Source: Cylindrospermum stagnale PCC 7417 (GTDB lineage Bacteria > Cyanobacteriota > Cyanobacteriia > Cyanobacteriales > Nostocaceae). From it: a stretch of 64,000 nucleotides of DNA. This document shows, piece by piece, positions 17,508-26,463 of the stretch (its first letter is position 1; each line of letters begins with the position of its first letter). Under the pieces are notes generated by a model, which saw only the letters and a list, made by a program, of their open reading frames with translations, had not been told where the DNA came from and ran no database searches. The stretch spans positions 2,496,501 through 2,560,500 of the forward strand of contig NC_019757.1 in NCBI RefSeq assembly GCF_000317535.1, read 5' to 3'. Made by a program: the position numbers and the translations under genes.

Positions 17508-20500
17508 TTATCTTGGCTTACCTGTGATTGTGAATGCTGCCCAGTAGTAAGGATGATTATAAATCTTTTTATCGGGTTCTAATTTACTACTTCTATACAG
17601 TTGTGTGGCTAAATAAGCTCTGGTTCTAAAATCCTCTGGATGCAAAATATTCAATAAATCTTCATACCATGTTTTCAGTTCTACCGCAGTTAGCTCTTTT
17701 AGCCATGCTGTCGCTTCAGCTAAGGCTGTAGTTGCTGATTTATTTGGTTGTAGTCGTCGGTAAAATTCTATCATTACCAAAGTACTAGCAGATGATTCTA
17801 CAGTCCAGATTGTGCTGACTACATGGGGAACTCCACGACTCAGCAAACCAGTAGCTAAACCCACATATTCACTATTGATGTTCTGGTTGGTAGTACTGGC
17901 ATTTTCACAAGCCCAGAGGGTAAATAAGTTATAACTTGCTAGAGTGCGTTGGTAGATTTGTTCTAGGATAAGCTTGTCTTCATCGGCTAATGCCAATTCT
18001 GATTTTTTTGGATCACTGAAATTATTGATGCTATGACCCGTAAAATTAAATATATTTTTATTTGTAAATAAGGCATTTTCTACATTATTTTTACTTGCTT
18101 GTGAACCCTGGATGCGTTGGGAATTCTCAAACATTTTACTGACAATTTCTGAGGCAAATCTGGCAAACTTTGGCGGGGAATAACCTGTACTGTTGGGCTG
18201 TTCTACGCTGAGTAATTGCTGCTGCTGCCAAGAGAATAATGACTCTGTTTTTAAGCTCACCCCCATTTGGATGCTAGGCAGATAGGTAATGGTGCAATTC
18301 AATTCTAAACTTGGTAACTCTTCTTGAGAGGAGGAAGAAAGATGAAAAAGTGCATGAACAGGTAATCTGTACAAGTCACGGTGGGGAATTAAAATCAGTT
18401 GGGTGATGCCTTCGAGTTCTTGAGTAATGGTGGAAATATTCAGGATATTTTTTAACTGCACCAACCTTTTTTCCATATCCACTCGCCAGGAATGGTTGTT
18501 TTTTGTTTCTTGTTCTTGCTGGCGATATTCCTGGTATTGTTGATGCCAATCTTCCAACCAATTTTCAAAGTTAATTAAGCGTTGAACTGCTTCGGGTAGG
18601 GGAAATTTGGTTCTCTCTAAGGGTGTTGCGCCAACATCTTGTATGGGCGTAAACAACAAGATGGGTGATGGGGCTTGGTCTTTGATAATAAAAGTGTGTA
18701 AGGCGGCGGGGCTGATATGCCAGTAAACAATTGCTGTTGTAGGATTGAGCAGTTGTTGAACTGAGTGATAGTTGGGGGAGTAAATATCATCACTCCAACC
18801 AGAAAGTAGCCAAGTTGAACAGGTATTTTTTCCCTGTTCGGCGATTTGCCAAGCTTCTACTAAATCACCAGCAGCGACGGTTAAATCAACTGCTAATTGC
18901 CCCAAACCTGCAAATTTGAGTGCTAACTGTTTTTTGCTTTCATCAGGGCGAGTTGGTTCATTGAGTAATTGTCGCCATAAATCTATGCCGCTTTGCTGTA
19001 ATTCTTGTGCTGGTGCTGTATGTCCTAAGCCGATGAGTACTTTGACAAGGGATTGCAAGACTTCTAGATGCAATTGGGGAAAGTCTTCTGGTGTGAGGGT
19101 TAACAATGCCTGATCATATTCAGCTATGGCTTGAGTCCAATAATCGCGGGGTGTGGGCTGTTTTTTTCCTTGGTCGTAGTGAGTATTAGCGATCGCTAAA
19201 TGTAATCTACCCCAACCTTCTGGGTGGGTATCTGGGCGCAGATGTGTTAACCCTGCTTCTAAGCTGGCTAATTTTCCTTCATAGCCTCTCAAGTTCAGGA
19301 GGGGATTGGATGTACTAATAATTAAACTTTGAGATGGGTCAGAATTAACTAAATTAAGAGCGGCTGTACCTCTACCCATCCAAGCTTCCCAGTAGTCGAG
19401 TTTGATTTGTAAGGCGCTGTCGTAGGAGGCGATCGCTGCTTCAAATCGTTCTAAATAAAACAGTGCTACTGCTTGGTTATACCAAGCAAGGTGGAAATCA
19501 GATTTAATGGCGATCGCTTGTTCATAGGAGGCGATCGCTTCTTCGCGCCGTTCTAAGTTATCTAAGGCGATACCTCGGTTATACCAGGCTAGGTAAAGTT
19601 CTGGTTGAATTGAAAGTGCTTTATCCCAAGATTCAATAGCCTCTAACCAGCGTCCTAAATTAAATAACACCACACCCCGGTCAATCCAAACTTCTAAGTA
19701 GTCGGGTTGAATTAAAAGTGCTCGGTCATAGGAGGCGATCGCTTCTGCATATTGCTCGTCTACAGCCAGGGCTACCCCTCGGTAATACCAGTTCTCTGAA
19801 TCTTGTGGTTGCAGATTTAAAGCTTGGTCATAACTGGAAATTGCTTCCGATAACAATCCTAACTTGAGCAGCGCCAAACCCCGGCTAGACCAAGCTGCTG
19901 GATAGTCTGACTTGATTTTAATCGCCTTGTCGAAGGAGGCGATCGCTTCCTCAAAGTTGCCTAACTCTCCCTGAATTCCCCCGCGATTGTACCAAGCTTT
20001 GTAGAAGTCCGGTTTCAGTGCGATGGCTTGGTCATAATTGGCGATCGCTTCCGCAAAATATTCTAAATGAAATAGTGTCAAGCCCCGGTTAAACCAGTAA
20101 TCAGAGATATCGGGCTGAAATTCAATCGCTTGGTCATAAGACGCGATCGCACCTAATAAATCCCCTGTTCTAGCTTGCTGAAGACCTCGGTAAAACCATG
20201 CTTGCCCTTGGGTAGTCGCAGTTACTAAGGCTGTCGGTTGCTCAATGATCTCTTTTTTAGCAGACTGTAGATTATTGCTTTTTTGAATTGCCAATTCTGA
20301 GGCGAGTTGCTGAACTAAATTGGCACTTTGATCCAACCTCCCTAACAACTCATCTATGGCGTAAGCTACCTTTGGCTCCAAATTCACCAACGACTGATCC
20401 CTGGTTTCTTCTCCTGAAGATGCAGGGGGAGTAAGGCTAGGTTCTGGCGTTGCGGTTTCTTCTCCTGAAGATGCCGAGGGAGTAAGGATAGTTTCTGGCG

Positions 20501-21185
20501 TTGCGGTTTCGGCGTCTTCCCCGTCATCTTCCCAAATTAGTTCTCCTAAGTTGCCGATCTGATCAGCTTCAGAGGGAGCGAGGAATTCTACAAACTCTAA
20601 GTTAGCAGTCAAGTTTTCTTCAAAGGCAAGGTGATCTGCTGTGGTGATGGTAACTTCTTCGGAATCATCGAACCATAAGCGATCGCCTAATTTGCGGACT
20701 AACTCTTGCCCAGGAGAGTCTAGCAGGTTTTCGTTTGGCTCTGTGGATTCCAAGAGTTCTGGCTCCTCATCTCCATAATCTTTGCCTAAGTTTCGCCTCA
20801 AAAGCTGGATGCCAATGTCGTAAGCAAGTTCGCCAACTTTGCCGATTCCCAGTTCACCCAGTTGCACCATTCGCGTTGCTAATTGATGATTTGGTGCAGG
20901 TGAAGCTAGCAATTTTTCGCCAAACATCAGCAGCCAATCTATCCAGCGCTCAACAGTAATGCGATTTTCCATTCGCTGCAAATACTTCAGCGCCCACTGT
21001 TGTCCTCTGGCTTGATACACCCCTTCTAGCAATTGGGTAAACAAAAGCTCCAAATCCGCATTGGTGAGTTCAGGTGGTGCTTCTACCACCTTATGTATCC
21101 CGGCAGCGTTTAGAGAATGAGTCTGCTGACTGTCAAAGGGATGCTTCAAAAACCTGTCAAAACACTGCGATAGCCACCTGAGCAT
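17508..21185 (-). CDS. TPR-CHAT caspase-like protein
   Basis: The 1225-residue cytoplasmic protein has three parts. Residues 1-135 form a helical N-terminal domain (LELLFTQLLEGVYQARGQ, ERWIDWLLMFGEKLLAS) repeated in the next gene. After an acidic low-complexity linker with a 17-residue tandem repeat come about nine tetratricopeptide repeats (roughly residues 325-620, consensus AWYNRGxAL...EAIASYDQAL). The C-terminal CHAT domain has the caspase-like dyad His1051 in NFTGHS and Cys1093 in LWACENA, followed by VGLATGLLSRGVPHVVSTIW. CHAT proteases are often activated by partner proteins, and TPR-CHAT proteins act in type III-E CRISPR (Craspase) and other immune-like systems; no CRISPR genes occur here. 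The substrate is unknown. Confidence 0.88.
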   Translation of the reverse strand: MLRWLSQCFDRFLKHPFDSQQTHSLNAAGIHKVVEAPPELTNADLELLFTQLLEGVYQARGQQWALKYLQRMENRITVERWIDWLLMFGEKLLASPAPNHQLATRMVQLGELGIGKVGELAYDIGIQLLRRNLGKDYGDEEPELLESTEPNENLLDSPGQELVRKLGDRLWFDDSEEVTITTADHLAFEENLTANLEFVEFLAPSEADQIGNLGELIWEDDGEDAETATPETILTPSASSGEETATPEPSLTPPASSGEETRDQSLVNLEPKVAYAIDELLGRLDQSANLVQQLASELAIQKSNNLQSAKKEIIEQPTALVTATTQGQAWFYRGLQQARTGDLLGAIASYDQAIEFQPDISDYWFNRGLTLFHLEYFAEAIANYDQAIALKPDFYKAWYNRGGIQGELGNFEEAIASFDKAIKIKSDYPAAWSSRGLALLKLGLLSEAISSYDQALNLQPQDSENWYYRGVALAVDEQYAEAIASYDRALLIQPDYLEVWIDRGVVLFNLGRWLEAIESWDKALSIQPELYLAWYNRGIALDNLERREEAIASYEQAIAIKSDFHLAWYNQAVALFYLERFEAAIASYDSALQIKLDYWEAWMGRGTAALNLVNSDPSQSLIISTSNPLLNLRGYEGKLASLEAGLTHLRPDTHPEGWGRLHLAIANTHYDQGKKQPTPRDYWTQAIAEYDQALLTLTPEDFPQLHLEVLQSLVKVLIGLGHTAPAQELQQSGIDLWRQLLNEPTRPDESKKQLALKFAGLGQLAVDLTVAAGDLVEAWQIAEQGKNTCSTWLLSGWSDDIYSPNYHSVQQLLNPTTAIVYWHISPAALHTFIIKDQAPSPILLFTPIQDVGATPLERTKFPLPEAVQRLINFENWLEDWHQQYQEYRQQEQETKNNHSWRVDMEKRLVQLKNILNISTITQELEGITQLILIPHRDLYRLPVHALFHLSSSSQEELPSLELNCTITYLPSIQMGVSLKTESLFSWQQQQLLSVEQPNSTGYSPPKFARFASEIVSKMFENSQRIQGSQASKNNVENALFTNKNIFNFTGHSINNFSDPKKSELALADEDKLILEQIYQRTLASYNLFTLWACENASTTNQNINSEYVGLATGLLSRGVPHVVSTIWTVESSASTLVMIEFYRRLQPNKSATTALAEATAWLKELTAVELKTWYEDLLNILHPEDFRTRAYLATQLYRSSKLEPDKKIYNHPYYWAAFTITGKPR
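19429..20150. repeat. HIP1 octamers in register with TPR repeats
   Basis: GCGATCGC occurs at 19429, 19531, 19735, 19939, 20041 and 20143. All intervals are 102 or 204 nt, i.e. one or two 34-codon TPR units. On the coding strand the octamer supplies Ala-Ile-Ala of the EAIASYD helix. A further out-of-register copy lies at 19510. Confidence 0.9.
20403..20504. repeat. 51-nt tandem repeat in the TPR-CHAT gene
   Basis: Two adjacent 51-nt units (20403-20453 and 20454-20504) encode ETATPEPSLTPPASSGE and ETATPETILTPSASSGE in the linker between the N-terminal domain and the TPRs. The high identity suggests recent slippage or unequal exchange. Confidence 0.8.
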
Positions 21186-21390
21186 CTGCTACACTCTTGG
21201 ATTTTGTCTCTCCTAGATTGTAGCTATCGTTGTGTTAAAAAAATCATGAATTACAGGATATTACGGGAAGAAGAGAAAATCACTCAGCCTTAGATGACAG
21301 GGTGAAAACTGCGATGCTTCCAGCGGGGCGTAGCCGATCGCACTTTTTCAACCTTTCCAGTAGACACAATAGATACAAGCACTGGACAGT

Positions 21391-22080
21391 TTAATTATCT
21401 CTTGGCAACTCTTCCTCTTCTTCCTCTGGGGCAGATTCACCATTAGCCTGCAATTGGTCAATCAATGCCTGGATGAGAACTTCTGGATCATCTGTCTCAA
21501 TTGCTAACTGTTCGGCAACTTGCTGGCGTAAGTTTTCATCCTGCTGCAACATCAGAAATAACTCATCTAGGGTGACGGTTTGCAAATCTTCCCCTGGGAG
21601 GCTTTCTTCTAGTTCAATAGAGGTGTCTTGCCCCAGAAAGGTAGCAGCAAAAGCATCTGGCCCTTCATATTCCCATATTGGTTCGCCTTGAATTCGCGTC
21701 AACAGTTGCATACCAATATTGTATGCAACGTCGCCAACTTCACCGACACCCAAATCACCCAACTGCACTAACCGCGCTGCTAATTCATTATTAGGTGTAC
21801 GTGAAGCTAGCAATTTTTCACTAAAACGCTGTAACCACTCCACCCAGCGTTCTGTTGGGACGCGATGCTCAATATTATGCAGCCACTTTTGCGCCCACCC
21901 TTGTCCTCGTGCTTGATGCACTCCCTCTAAAAGATCGGTGAAGAGAAATTCCAGATCTGTATCGCTAAGGGGTGGCGCTAGTTCTTTTTGCACATTCACC
22001 CGATTTTGGGAGTGCGTCCGTTTTCCGCCAAACAAGCGTTGAAAAAACTTTTTGAGCCACTGAACTAGCCGCCTGAGCAT
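21391..22080 (-). CDS. stand-alone copy of the TPR-CHAT N-terminal domain
   Basis: The 229-residue protein is a paralogue of the first 135 residues of the downstream TPR-CHAT protein. Over about 90 aligned residues roughly 60% are identical by eye (LFTDLLEGVHQARGQGW, SEKLLAS, VQLGDLGVGEVGD). The ATG at 22080 is chosen because it matches the MLR start of the paralogue; the DNA just upstream of both starts is also nearly the same (CTGAGCATCTGC), so the duplication included the leader. The rest is acidic, ending in a poly-Glu tract (EEEEEELP). It lacks TPR and CHAT parts. It is 205 nt upstream on the same strand. An adaptor or regulator binding through the shared domain is a reasonable guess. 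Confidence 0.7.
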   Translation of the reverse strand: MLRRLVQWLKKFFQRLFGGKRTHSQNRVNVQKELAPPLSDTDLEFLFTDLLEGVHQARGQGWAQKWLHNIEHRVPTERWVEWLQRFSEKLLASRTPNNELAARLVQLGDLGVGEVGDVAYNIGMQLLTRIQGEPIWEYEGPDAFAATFLGQDTSIELEESLPGEDLQTVTLDELFLMLQQDENLRQQVAEQLAIETDDPEVLIQALIDQLQANGESAPEEEEEELPRDN

Positions 22081-22354
22081 CTGCCACACCATTGATTGTT
22101 GCTTGCTTAACCTAATTCACATTCTGCCACGGGGCTAAATTTTTTAACTAGAAATTTCTCACATCTACAGGATAAACGACCCAAAAGGGGATTGGGGAGA
22201 CAAAAGGAGAAATTTATTGAATTCGGCTCCTAGCATTAGCAATTACCAGCATTTTTAGGAGCGGGGAATTTCCATGAAGTTGTTAAAATAGGTGAACGCC
22301 AAACTCGACTGGGCGCTAAAAACCAACATTAAAAGGCATTGAAACTCTTTCTCC

Positions 22355-24967
22355 ATGTCTTACGAACCGCTGCACCACAAGTATCGCCCAAAGAGTTTTG
22401 CTGAACTGGTGGGACAAGAGGCGATCGCTACTACCCTCACAAACGCGATCGCCAGCGCGAAAATTGCCCCTGCCTATTTATTCACTGGCCCCAGAGGTAC
22501 GGGTAAAACTTCTAGCGCCCGGATTTTGGCAAAATCTCTTAATTGCCTCAAAGGTGACAAACCTACTGCTGACCCCTGCGGCATCTGTGATGTTTGTCAG
22601 GGAATCACCAAGGGCTATTCTACAGATGTGATTGAAATCGACGCTGCCAGCAACACTGGTGTCGATAATATCCGCGAACTGATTGAACGGGCGCAGTTTG
22701 CCCCTATGCAGTGTCGCTATAAGGTTTATGTGATTGATGAATGCCTAACTGGAGATTCCTTAGTTTTGACTAATGAGGGACTTGTCCGAATCGATGACCC
22801 TAATATCAAAGGATCTAAGGTTCTTAGTTACAATGACTCATTAGACAAGTGGGAATTTAAGCAGGTTGTTCGGTGGTTAGACCAAGGAGAACGGCAAACT
22901 CTTGTTATCAAGACAACTAACCGAGAAATTAGATGTACAGGTAATCATTTAATCAGGACAGACCAGGGATGGATACCAGCAAAAGCCGTAAAAGAAGGAG
23001 TGAAGATACTATCCCCTGCCAATGTGGATGCGGCACTTTCATTTACAAATTTGGTGTCGATGGACGAACCCGGAGATTTGTTAGCGGACACCAGTTTAAA
23101 GGCAATACCTACGGGCAAAAAACCTACAACCCTGAATCTATCCTTAAACAAGCTGAATTACTCCGACCTCTCTGTGCTTGCGGATGTGGGGAAAAGCTTG
23201 ATTGGCTGGCAGACCTCAAACAATATTCCATCCCCACAATGGATTACAAGTTTGGAAGTGGTCGAATCTGTTCACCTCGCTGGAGTTGAGCAAGTTTACG
23301 ATATTGAAGTTGAGGATAATCATAATTTTGTAGCTAATGGGCTTTTAGTGCATAACTGCCATATGCTCAGTACCCAGGCATTCAACGCGCTACTAAAAAC
23401 TCTGGAGGAACCACCGAAACACGTAGTCTTTGTCTTGGCGACAACTGACCCACAGCGAGTATTGCCGACGATTATTTCTCGCTGTCAAAGGTTCGATTTT
23501 AGACGGATTCAAATAGAGGCGATGGTCAAGCATTTAAGTGCGATCGCTAAAATAGAAAATATTCAGATTGCAGCAGAAGCCGTCACCTTGATAGCCCAAA
23601 TTTCTCAGGGAGGATTGCGGGATGCCGAAAGTCTACTTGACCAATTAGCTTTGTTATCGGGGGAAGTATCACCAGATAGCGTTTGGGATTTAGTCGGTTC
23701 GGTAAGTGAACGGGATTTGCTAGAACTGTTAAGTGCGATCGCTCAAGATCATGCCGAAGTTGTTCTGGACTACACCCGCAAAATCCTCGACCGTGGACGA
23801 GAACCTTTAACTATTCTCCAAAATCTCGCCGCATTCTACCGCGATTTGCTGATTGCTAAAACCGCACCTAACCGCCACGACTTGGTTGCTTGTACTCAGC
23901 AAACTTGGACAGCGCTGGTAGAGTTAGCCCAAAAGTTGGACATGAAAATAATTTTGGCTGGACAGCAACACCTGCGAACAGCAGAAGTGCAAATTAAAAA
24001 CACAACCCAGCCGCGTTTGTGGTTAGAGGTAACATTACTCGGATTGTTACCCAGTGCGACGAATATTCAACCACAAACCCCAAGTATCTCACAGCGAGTG
24101 AACACACCTGCTGTATCTTCAAGCTATCCTCCAGCAGTAGCCCAAAATCACCAAGTTGCTGCATCGCTAACAAATTATCCACCAACAAATCACAATCCTC
24201 CAGCAGTAGCCCAAAATCACCAAGTTTCTGCAACGCCAACAAATCAAAATTTAGCGGCTAACTCAGTTTCACCACCAACCCCAGAACCTGTATCTGTTCC
24301 TGTCCCACCTGCAATCATTGAACCAGTAATCCCAGTATTACCCTCAACTGAGTACACTCAAGTTTGGCAACAGGTACGTGGCAATATCCAGCAGTTCTCC
24401 ACACAAGCTTTACTGGGGCAAATGTGCCATCTCATTGAGTTTGATGGTGCTGTGGCTCGTATTGGTGTTCAACCTAAGTGGTATGAAAAAGTTAAATCTT
24501 ATCTGCCTATAATTACAGCAGCTTTCCAGCAGACCTTCCAGCGTGAAGTTCGGGTAAATCTAGAACAAGGAACTGCTGCAACTCCTACTTCAGCTAAAAC
24601 ACCCCCTCCATCAAAAGACTCTAATCGCGTTCAGCAGCTAGCTACACCCAGCTACGAAAGGCAAATGCCGCCGCTAACGCCACAACCAATACCACAACCG
24701 ATACCACAACCAACACCACAACCAACGCCAGCAAAAATCGAGTCAGTGGCAACTAATACAGGAATCGTGCAAACTTTGCCACCACCGCAACAACCGCTAA
24801 CACCCGTAGCTAATTACCAAAATGAGGAAGTAGAAGGTGCAGCTAAACGGCTAGCAAAATTTTTCGACGGTCAAATCATCCGCCTCTCCCATGATGCAAT
24901 AGATTACTCTGAAACTGTCACTGTGCCTGATTCAGTATATGAATCAGAAATTGATGATGATTGGTGA
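22355..24967 (+). CDS. dnaX: DNA polymerase III gamma/tau subunit with intein
   Basis: DnaX is the clamp-loader ATPase that loads the sliding clamp and organises the replisome. The precursor has 870 residues. Walker A GPRGTGKT is at 45-52, followed by a Cys-rich zinc module around residues 64-82. The Walker B segment VYVIDE (to E129) is directly followed by an intein (C130-N334), after which the extein resumes with C335-HMLSTQAFNALLKTLEEPP. Removing the 205-residue intein leaves a 665-residue mature protein. After the ATPase and collar domains (to about residue 570) comes a Pro/Gln-rich linker with internal repeats and a short C-terminal tail. The intein site, right after the DE of Walker B, means that unspliced protein should be inactive as a clamp loader. 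Confidence 0.95.
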   Translation: MSYEPLHHKYRPKSFAELVGQEAIATTLTNAIASAKIAPAYLFTGPRGTGKTSSARILAKSLNCLKGDKPTADPCGICDVCQGITKGYSTDVIEIDAASNTGVDNIRELIERAQFAPMQCRYKVYVIDECLTGDSLVLTNEGLVRIDDPNIKGSKVLSYNDSLDKWEFKQVVRWLDQGERQTLVIKTTNREIRCTGNHLIRTDQGWIPAKAVKEGVKILSPANVDAALSFTNLVSMDEPGDLLADTSLKAIPTGKKPTTLNLSLNKLNYSDLSVLADVGKSLIGWQTSNNIPSPQWITSLEVVESVHLAGVEQVYDIEVEDNHNFVANGLLVHNCHMLSTQAFNALLKTLEEPPKHVVFVLATTDPQRVLPTIISRCQRFDFRRIQIEAMVKHLSAIAKIENIQIAAEAVTLIAQISQGGLRDAESLLDQLALLSGEVSPDSVWDLVGSVSERDLLELLSAIAQDHAEVVLDYTRKILDRGREPLTILQNLAAFYRDLLIAKTAPNRHDLVACTQQTWTALVELAQKLDMKIILAGQQHLRTAEVQIKNTTQPRLWLEVTLLGLLPSATNIQPQTPSISQRVNTPAVSSSYPPAVAQNHQVAASLTNYPPTNHNPPAVAQNHQVSATPTNQNLAANSVSPPTPEPVSVPVPPAIIEPVIPVLPSTEYTQVWQQVRGNIQQFSTQALLGQMCHLIEFDGAVARIGVQPKWYEKVKSYLPIITAAFQQTFQREVRVNLEQGTAATPTSAKTPPPSKDSNRVQQLATPSYERQMPPLTPQPIPQPIPQPTPQPTPAKIESVATNTGIVQTLPPPQQPLTPVANYQNEEVEGAAKRLAKFFDGQIIRLSHDAIDYSETVTVPDSVYESEIDDDW
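22742..23356 (+). other. intein in DnaX
   Basis: The 205-codon intervening segment begins with Cys130 (block A, CLTGDSLVL), contains the block B T-x-x-H in CTGNHLI, and ends with block F/G VYDIEVEDNHNFVANGLLVHN followed by extein Cys335. All residues required for splicing (Cys1, block B Thr/His, penultimate His, terminal Asn, +1 Cys) are present, so splicing should work. Cyanobacterial DnaX inteins at this site are known. No LAGLIDADG motif is present in the main frame; the middle has no recognisable protein sequence in that frame (see the next entry). Confidence 0.92.
22969..23289 (+). pseudogene. out-of-frame zinc-finger/homing-endonuclease-like segment in the intein
   Basis: In the frame shifted by two bases relative to dnaX, an open stretch of 106 codons encodes two similar Cys-rich modules: PCQCGCGTF...RRFVSGHQFKG (Cys codons from 23017) and LCACGCGEKLDW (from 23173), 52 codons apart. 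C-x-C-G-C-G followed by a GRxRRFVSGH segment is typical of zinc-binding parts of phage and intein HNH-type endonucleases. No HNH catalytic motif follows. The simplest reading is a once in-frame endonuclease insert displaced by compensating indels near 23010 and 23265, the splice frame having been kept. A separately translated small protein from ATG 22969 is possible, but only a weak ribosome site precedes it. Confidence 0.65.
24128..24226. repeat. direct repeat in the dnaX linker
   Basis: An identical 30-nt segment occurs at 24128-24157 and 24197-24226 (period 69 nt), encoding PPAVAQNHQV twice in the Pro-rich linker. A second short repeat (PQPIPQPIPQPTPQPTP) lies near 24679-24730. Both reflect expansion of a flexible tether. 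Confidence 0.75.
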
Positions 24968-24973
24968 AAAAAT

Positions 24974-25003
24974 AAAGGATGAAAAATTTCTCCTTCATCC
25001 TTT
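24974..25003. terminator. bidirectional terminator dnaX/glycosyltransferase
   Basis: The arms AAAGGATGAA (24974-24983) and TTCATCCTTT (24994-25003) pair perfectly over a 10-nt loop between two convergent stops. On the minus strand the hairpin is followed by ATTTTTTC, a good T tract; on the plus strand it ends in TTTT. Confidence 0.8.
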
Positions 25004-25008
25004 TGACG

Positions 25009-26463
25009 TTATGCTTTTTCAGTGCCTGTATGCACGGTTTTCACCCATTTCAGGCGTTTTGGCCTGACTGAGATTCGAGCAGTAGTGCTGCTCATCACCA
25101 CTAACCAGTGCAACATATATAAACTGCCACGCAAAGTCTGAAGCAGCATCAGAAAATAAGTAGAAACGTTAAATTCCTGATTTTGACGTATCCGCCTTAA
25201 ACCAGCAAACATTCCCACCACAGACATAGATACCGACAAAGTAGTGACGGAACTTAACATTGGTGGACGATGACGGGCAACTGCCATTAATAAATCAGGG
25301 ACTGCTGCCGTAGGCAAGATATACATCGTCAGCATAAATATCAGCAAATCCCAAGTTTTCCGCGTACCCATGCGGTTTTTGAGAATTAGATCCCAGTAAT
25401 CTAAATAGCGCTGATATCCACCTTCTGCCCAACGGTTGCGCTGATGCCAGAGTGCGATCGCATTTGTCACGCCTTCTTCTTCTACCGGTGGGTAGAACAT
25501 GCACTCAATATCCCAGTTTTCTAGATGTAGGCGGATCGTCAAATCCAAATCATCAGTGATCGTTTCCTCATTCCATCCACCACAACTTGCCAAAGCTGTG
25601 CGCCGAACAAATTGACCATTACCCCGCAGTTCACCAATACCACCAATGGCAGTCCGCTGTTGTTGGAACCAGGTATCCACAGCCATTTCTGCCATCTGTC
25701 CCTTAGTCCAAAAATTTTTAGCGGCATTGGCGATCGCTTTTCGCACCTGCACCGCCCCCACCTTCTCTTTTTGAAATAAAGGTATTACCTGTAGCAATAA
25801 GTCTGGTGTCACCTGGGCATCAGCATCAAATACGGCAACGATTTCCCCCTGTGTCAGCGGTAGCACCTGATTCAACGCTCCCGATTTACCGCCCACAGCT
25901 TGTGCTGATCGCCTTAGCACCTTGAGTTGGCTGTATTCCTGCTCCAGTTCTGCTAATAACTGCGGCGTGCTATCGGTACTGTGATCGTCAATAATCCAGA
26001 CTTCGTAATGCCCATTGGCATATTCCAGACTACAAAGACTCTTGACTAATTTGCCAATAACTGCTTCTTCATTTTTAGCTGCCACTAACACAGATACAGA
26101 GGGTAAATCTCCCTGCATTTCTTTAGGATGGTGGCGGGGTTTAGCAAACACAACCACCAAGGCATGAATGCCTAAAAGAGTTGTCAGTCCGAGTATAAAT
26201 ATGGAACCCCAAGAAGCTAAATGCAGAGCGATCGTACCGCTCCAGACTACAGACAAAACTAGAGCGGCTTTGCCTCTACGTCCTTGAAACCGGGATGATG
26301 GTAAAGACACGGCATCTGTATTTACCACTGACTTATCGGGAGCCGATAGGTCGGACAACAGGGAGTTAAGCGGATCAGAGCTTCCATTGCTAGAATCTTT
26401 TTCGGGCCAGGAATTCGCTGGCATAGGTTGATAGTCCTTTTCGGGCCAGGAATTCTCTGGCAT
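25009..26463 (-). CDS. family 2 membrane glycosyltransferase
   Basis: The 484-residue processive-type GT2 enzyme probably makes or transfers a surface polysaccharide. An N-terminal polar stretch contains a short tandem repeat (MPENSWPEKD, MPANSWPEKD). Two hydrophobic helices (about residues 65-105) precede the GT-A domain: SVSVLVAAKNEE, WIIDDHSTD, FDADAQVTPD (DxD metal site), TDDLDL (acceptor Asp) and the R-x-x-RW-like RNRWAEGGYQRY. Three or four further membrane helices close the protein. The layout resembles BcsA/IcaA-type synthases, but there is no PilZ domain. It converges on dnaX with 41 nt between stops. The sugar donor is not known. Confidence 0.88.
   Translation of the reverse strand: MPENSWPEKDYQPMPANSWPEKDSSNGSSDPLNSLLSDLSAPDKSVVNTDAVSLPSSRFQGRRGKAALVLSVVWSGTIALHLASWGSIFILGLTTLLGIHALVVVFAKPRHHPKEMQGDLPSVSVLVAAKNEEAVIGKLVKSLCSLEYANGHYEVWIIDDHSTDSTPQLLAELEQEYSQLKVLRRSAQAVGGKSGALNQVLPLTQGEIVAVFDADAQVTPDLLLQVIPLFQKEKVGAVQVRKAIANAAKNFWTKGQMAEMAVDTWFQQQRTAIGGIGELRGNGQFVRRTALASCGGWNEETITDDLDLTIRLHLENWDIECMFYPPVEEEGVTNAIALWHQRNRWAEGGYQRYLDYWDLILKNRMGTRKTWDLLIFMLTMYILPTAAVPDLLMAVARHRPPMLSSVTTLSVSMSVVGMFAGLRRIRQNQEFNVSTYFLMLLQTLRGSLYMLHWLVVMSSTTARISVRPKRLKWVKTVHTGTEKA

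Noticed and set aside
17508-21185. Craspase (type III-E CRISPR) component
   Set aside because: The TPR-CHAT layout is similar, but no gRAMP/Cas7-11, cas1 or array is nearby and TPR-CHAT proteins are common in cyanobacteria.
22994-23030. Programmed frameshift giving an active endonuclease
   Set aside because: There is no canonical slippery heptamer, and the shifted frame lacks an HNH catalytic motif and reaches a stop before the C-terminal splice block. Decay is simpler.
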